A stretch of DNA of 64,000 bases, taken from Polynucleobacter sp. MWH-HuK1 (GTDB lineage Bacteria > Pseudomonadota > Gammaproteobacteria > Burkholderiales > Burkholderiaceae). Location: positions 2,086,722 through 2,150,721 of the forward strand of contig NZ_JACVPP010000001.1 in the NCBI RefSeq assembly GCF_018881815.1. Direction: 5' to 3'. Position numbers and translations under genes: made by a program. Of the stretch, positions 63,901 to 64,000 are shown piece by piece (the first letter of the stretch is position 1; each line of letters opens with the position of its first letter). Under the pieces are notes generated by a model. The model saw only the letters and a list, made by a program, of their open reading frames with translations, was not told where the DNA came from and made no database searches.

Positions 63901-64000
63901 ATCCAAGGTGTCATTACCTGCACCTGAGGTGATGGTGTTGTTGAGGGTGTTGCCTACACCAATAAAGTTACCAGCACCGATAAATTCGAGATTTTCAATG
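57967..64000 (-). CDS. Second giant RTX protein, N-terminal part outside the window
   Basis: The frame is open from the right edge to the TGA at 57967-57969, giving at least about 2010 aa; the true start lies beyond base 64000 (the ATG at 63906 is internal, since the frame upstream still encodes [16 protein letters not shown]). Content: RTX arrays, one FSG…Y module, and the same 2000-residue C-terminal region as the 5510-aa protein, differing in one about 66-residue module and the last few residues (YWGTHQV instead of YWGPNQGQQA). Presumably type I secreted. No evidence of inactivation. Confidence 0.92.
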   Translation of the reverse strand, partial: IENLEFIGAGNFIGVGNTLNNTITSGAGNDTLDGGSGNDTLIGGAGNDTYIMTLGAGGSDRFIDSVGTSTVKVDTSALTGNSYTFTERGTGADTNIYTRTYADGFGKTLLDTQTLVGNFGAAGTQVQLGINNYTTNGNNGSFAGYETYTVVAGNSVSATSAQYTQNNMLVGSAAGDSLTGGAGNDWLEAGSGSDTLFSSGGYDRLNGGLGSDTVNYSAFDNLSAGVKGIMVKAVDLVSAATLNDYIVFKGQNYDNFSSGNVTSLLASRSVDYLQSVEVIEGTAQSDLFIGGTSSDWFEGRGGLDTFFGGNSAERGTDWVDYNSSVFTMGITANLGASTGTTNLTLGGINLGSQTNTITGIVNTQMGPDTLYNIEGIVGTKFADTLIGSTSGNFLRGGLGADTLIGIGNGLPGHLVDRTVDWADYQDATTSVIARLSTGVDANIALNTTYIGATNISGMSYGTASNSGGNDILIGMQGVRGGSGADTLIGGSGNDWFSGGLGNDILIGGIDGSDTASYKWASAGVTVNLGVGVYTSSVANYGSGLDLNGWSWGTSAGADGIDTLIGIDRLVGSRFNDVLTGNAGENVLRGLDGNDTLDGGLGSDWVTYGEAMITNNEVTGSLTGVTVDLSIKDANGYSSVTVADGNELLANAGTDKLKNIENITGTLYNDTLIGDLGTNTLQGNGGNDTLMGGAGSDTADFRLHSSGITVVLNDSGINNDNVQNGSATGVGGNASLFSIENIRGSEYDDTITGNSGGNTIDGGAGSDKLDGGAGIDTLSYRSALGGVSVDLGGGTTWQTATGAAGSDTVRGFENLIGSSFNDTLTAYSGGSSIDAGAGNDTIYGAAGDDILRGGAGNDLISGGAGTDRALFSGLYTSYGFIINTADTSGALKGITLTGADGIDIVRDSVEYIAFDNTSGVVMDVKQSIQYGTAIFVSDGIGNVGSSSLTITGSATNDILTGSSVANQTLLGLAGNDVLDGAGGTLVGTAGGDTLIGGLGNDTYVVYSYADKVIEAASAGTDTVQARVSYILPSNVENLSMTYFNPSLTYLGLGNNLANSLTGAAGADKLYGRDGNDILSGLSGDDYLSGGNGDDTLFGGDGDDALYGNAGTDILSGGLGNDILDAGSGSNETVAGGLGDDIYIVNNALFNTNSKMIENLNEGNDTVITSNASFILADNIESLAFVGIIGGNGTGNALANTIVGNTGSNTLDGGAGNDTLYGDTANTSLFDGMAGGTNDYLIGGAGDDVLWGQSGDDTLDGGTGNDTMRGGTGNDTYYVDSTSDTVLDASNLAAGSNGGLINTGGVDWILATATVDMSNTARYQYVEHVRLLDTAPAFTMSGDDYYSTGYLGVIGTEVNNILTGNQYDNWLSGVDGDDTVSGGAGNDVMTGGRGNDTLDGGIGDFDIALYGTSSIQETIEKNDGRYGYDLVATLNNHNADGVKINLDATDFRFDANNVIRANSATGSVAVLSGVDRLVNAEGAIGTNFNDTIVGTAGNNWLSGGRGNDTLVGGGGFDVLDLGGNSAYGLTVDLGAMVLANGATVNLNWAAYQTQATALVINLANLSTYNNAYYTGAYHNLATFTANGGNGLGTLTAWGFESIGLSDNIDTLYGTTGNDTVYGLNGNDIMFGGDGNDLLFGNSQTTGLVAGTDAQNDHDTLYGGYGNDVLYAGASASTLLGEAGNDSLIGAYGADTLLGGDGDDYMNGAQNNDVLNGGTGNDQIYGDQGNDILIGGGGTDKLFGGLGDDEYLFTGTETINELVNQGIDKVLVTTTGYALSANVEYAALANMPGATPNLMSLPSFLTGNELNNVLLGNTGDNTLSGGAGNDTIAGYGGDDTITGGLGNDLFALTLDPTHSIDPSDLNSFGGTITDFNRAGENDRFLLNFLAGGDGGINGNLGFHYQLNVGYGASFINGSTVSSNQVPEAMITYDPGSGLLQIAFQHYQEGEGQNPGFWTYAGDNGNTNLSFIVNGANDATPAVNINAASFLIDTDLDLTHPMQSDTAYWGTHQV
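57982..64000 (-). repeat. 6-kb direct repeat, copy in the partial giant gene
   Basis: Partner of 41351-47363. Divergent block at 61169-61368 (200 bp against 194 bp in the other copy), flanked by abrupt returns to identity at GCTGGAA and ATAACTCG. Cut by the window end, so its real length is unknown. Confidence 0.9.

Noticed and set aside
41327..64000. Hundreds of short repeated motifs that might suggest a CRISPR array or satellite DNA
   Set aside because: They are in-frame codons for glycine- and aspartate-rich RTX nonapeptides in long open frames, with no constant repeat plus unique spacer pattern.

Overview
The window looks like a chromosomal segment of a freshwater betaproteobacterium of the Burkholderiaceae, most likely Polynucleobacter or a close relative. 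The reasons are the moderate-to-low G+C, very tight gene packing, the monomeric NADP-isocitrate dehydrogenase, the fused LivM-LivG transporter subunit, the CysI-DUF934 pair and many small cell-envelope proteins. The assignment is inference from gene content; no rRNA or tRNA gene is present to anchor it.

Layout. 1-16 kb is mostly housekeeping: the 3' end of folA, a periplasmic parvulin, an SRAP-domain DNA repair protein, two outer-membrane-like proteins, methionine sulfoxide reductase genes (msrQ, and separately msrP in an operon with a lipocalin and an MBL hydrolase), pterin dehydratase, rsuA, a blue-light BLUF protein, icd, an MFS transporter, an FKBP and a lytic transglycosylase. 16-23.4 kb holds a secreted nuclease, then a five-gene operon behind two perfect 7-1-7 Fur boxes (outer-membrane protein, 59-aa protein, FMN-binding protein, ApbE, small histidine-rich membrane protein), then a persulfide dioxygenase-like gene with a BigR/SqrR-like ArsR repressor, divergent from a TauE/SafE exporter. 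23.4-28.4 kb is a complete branched-chain amino-acid ABC transporter. 28.5-36.6 kb contains an EamA exporter, a GMC oxidoreductase, two toxin-antitoxin modules whose toxin genes are each cut by an in-frame TAG, DarP, a NYN protein with a damaged or unusual start, a candidate small or leader RNA, an acyltransferase and small membrane proteins. 36.7-40.2 kb is sulfite reduction and siroheme synthesis (cysI, DUF934, cobA, convergent cbiX). 40.3-41.3 kb is a ChaA-type cation/proton antiporter.

41.3-64 kb, more than a third of the window, encodes two giant repeat proteins on the minus strand: one complete (5510 aa) and one cut by the window edge (at least about 2010 aa). Both are RTX-type calcium-binding, presumably type I-secreted proteins. 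Their C-terminal about 2000 residues come from about 6 kb of DNA that looks near-identical, interrupted by a single sharply bounded 194/200-bp block of different sequence. This mosaic, the Fur-controlled flavinylation operon and the paired nonsense-broken toxins are the most interesting features.
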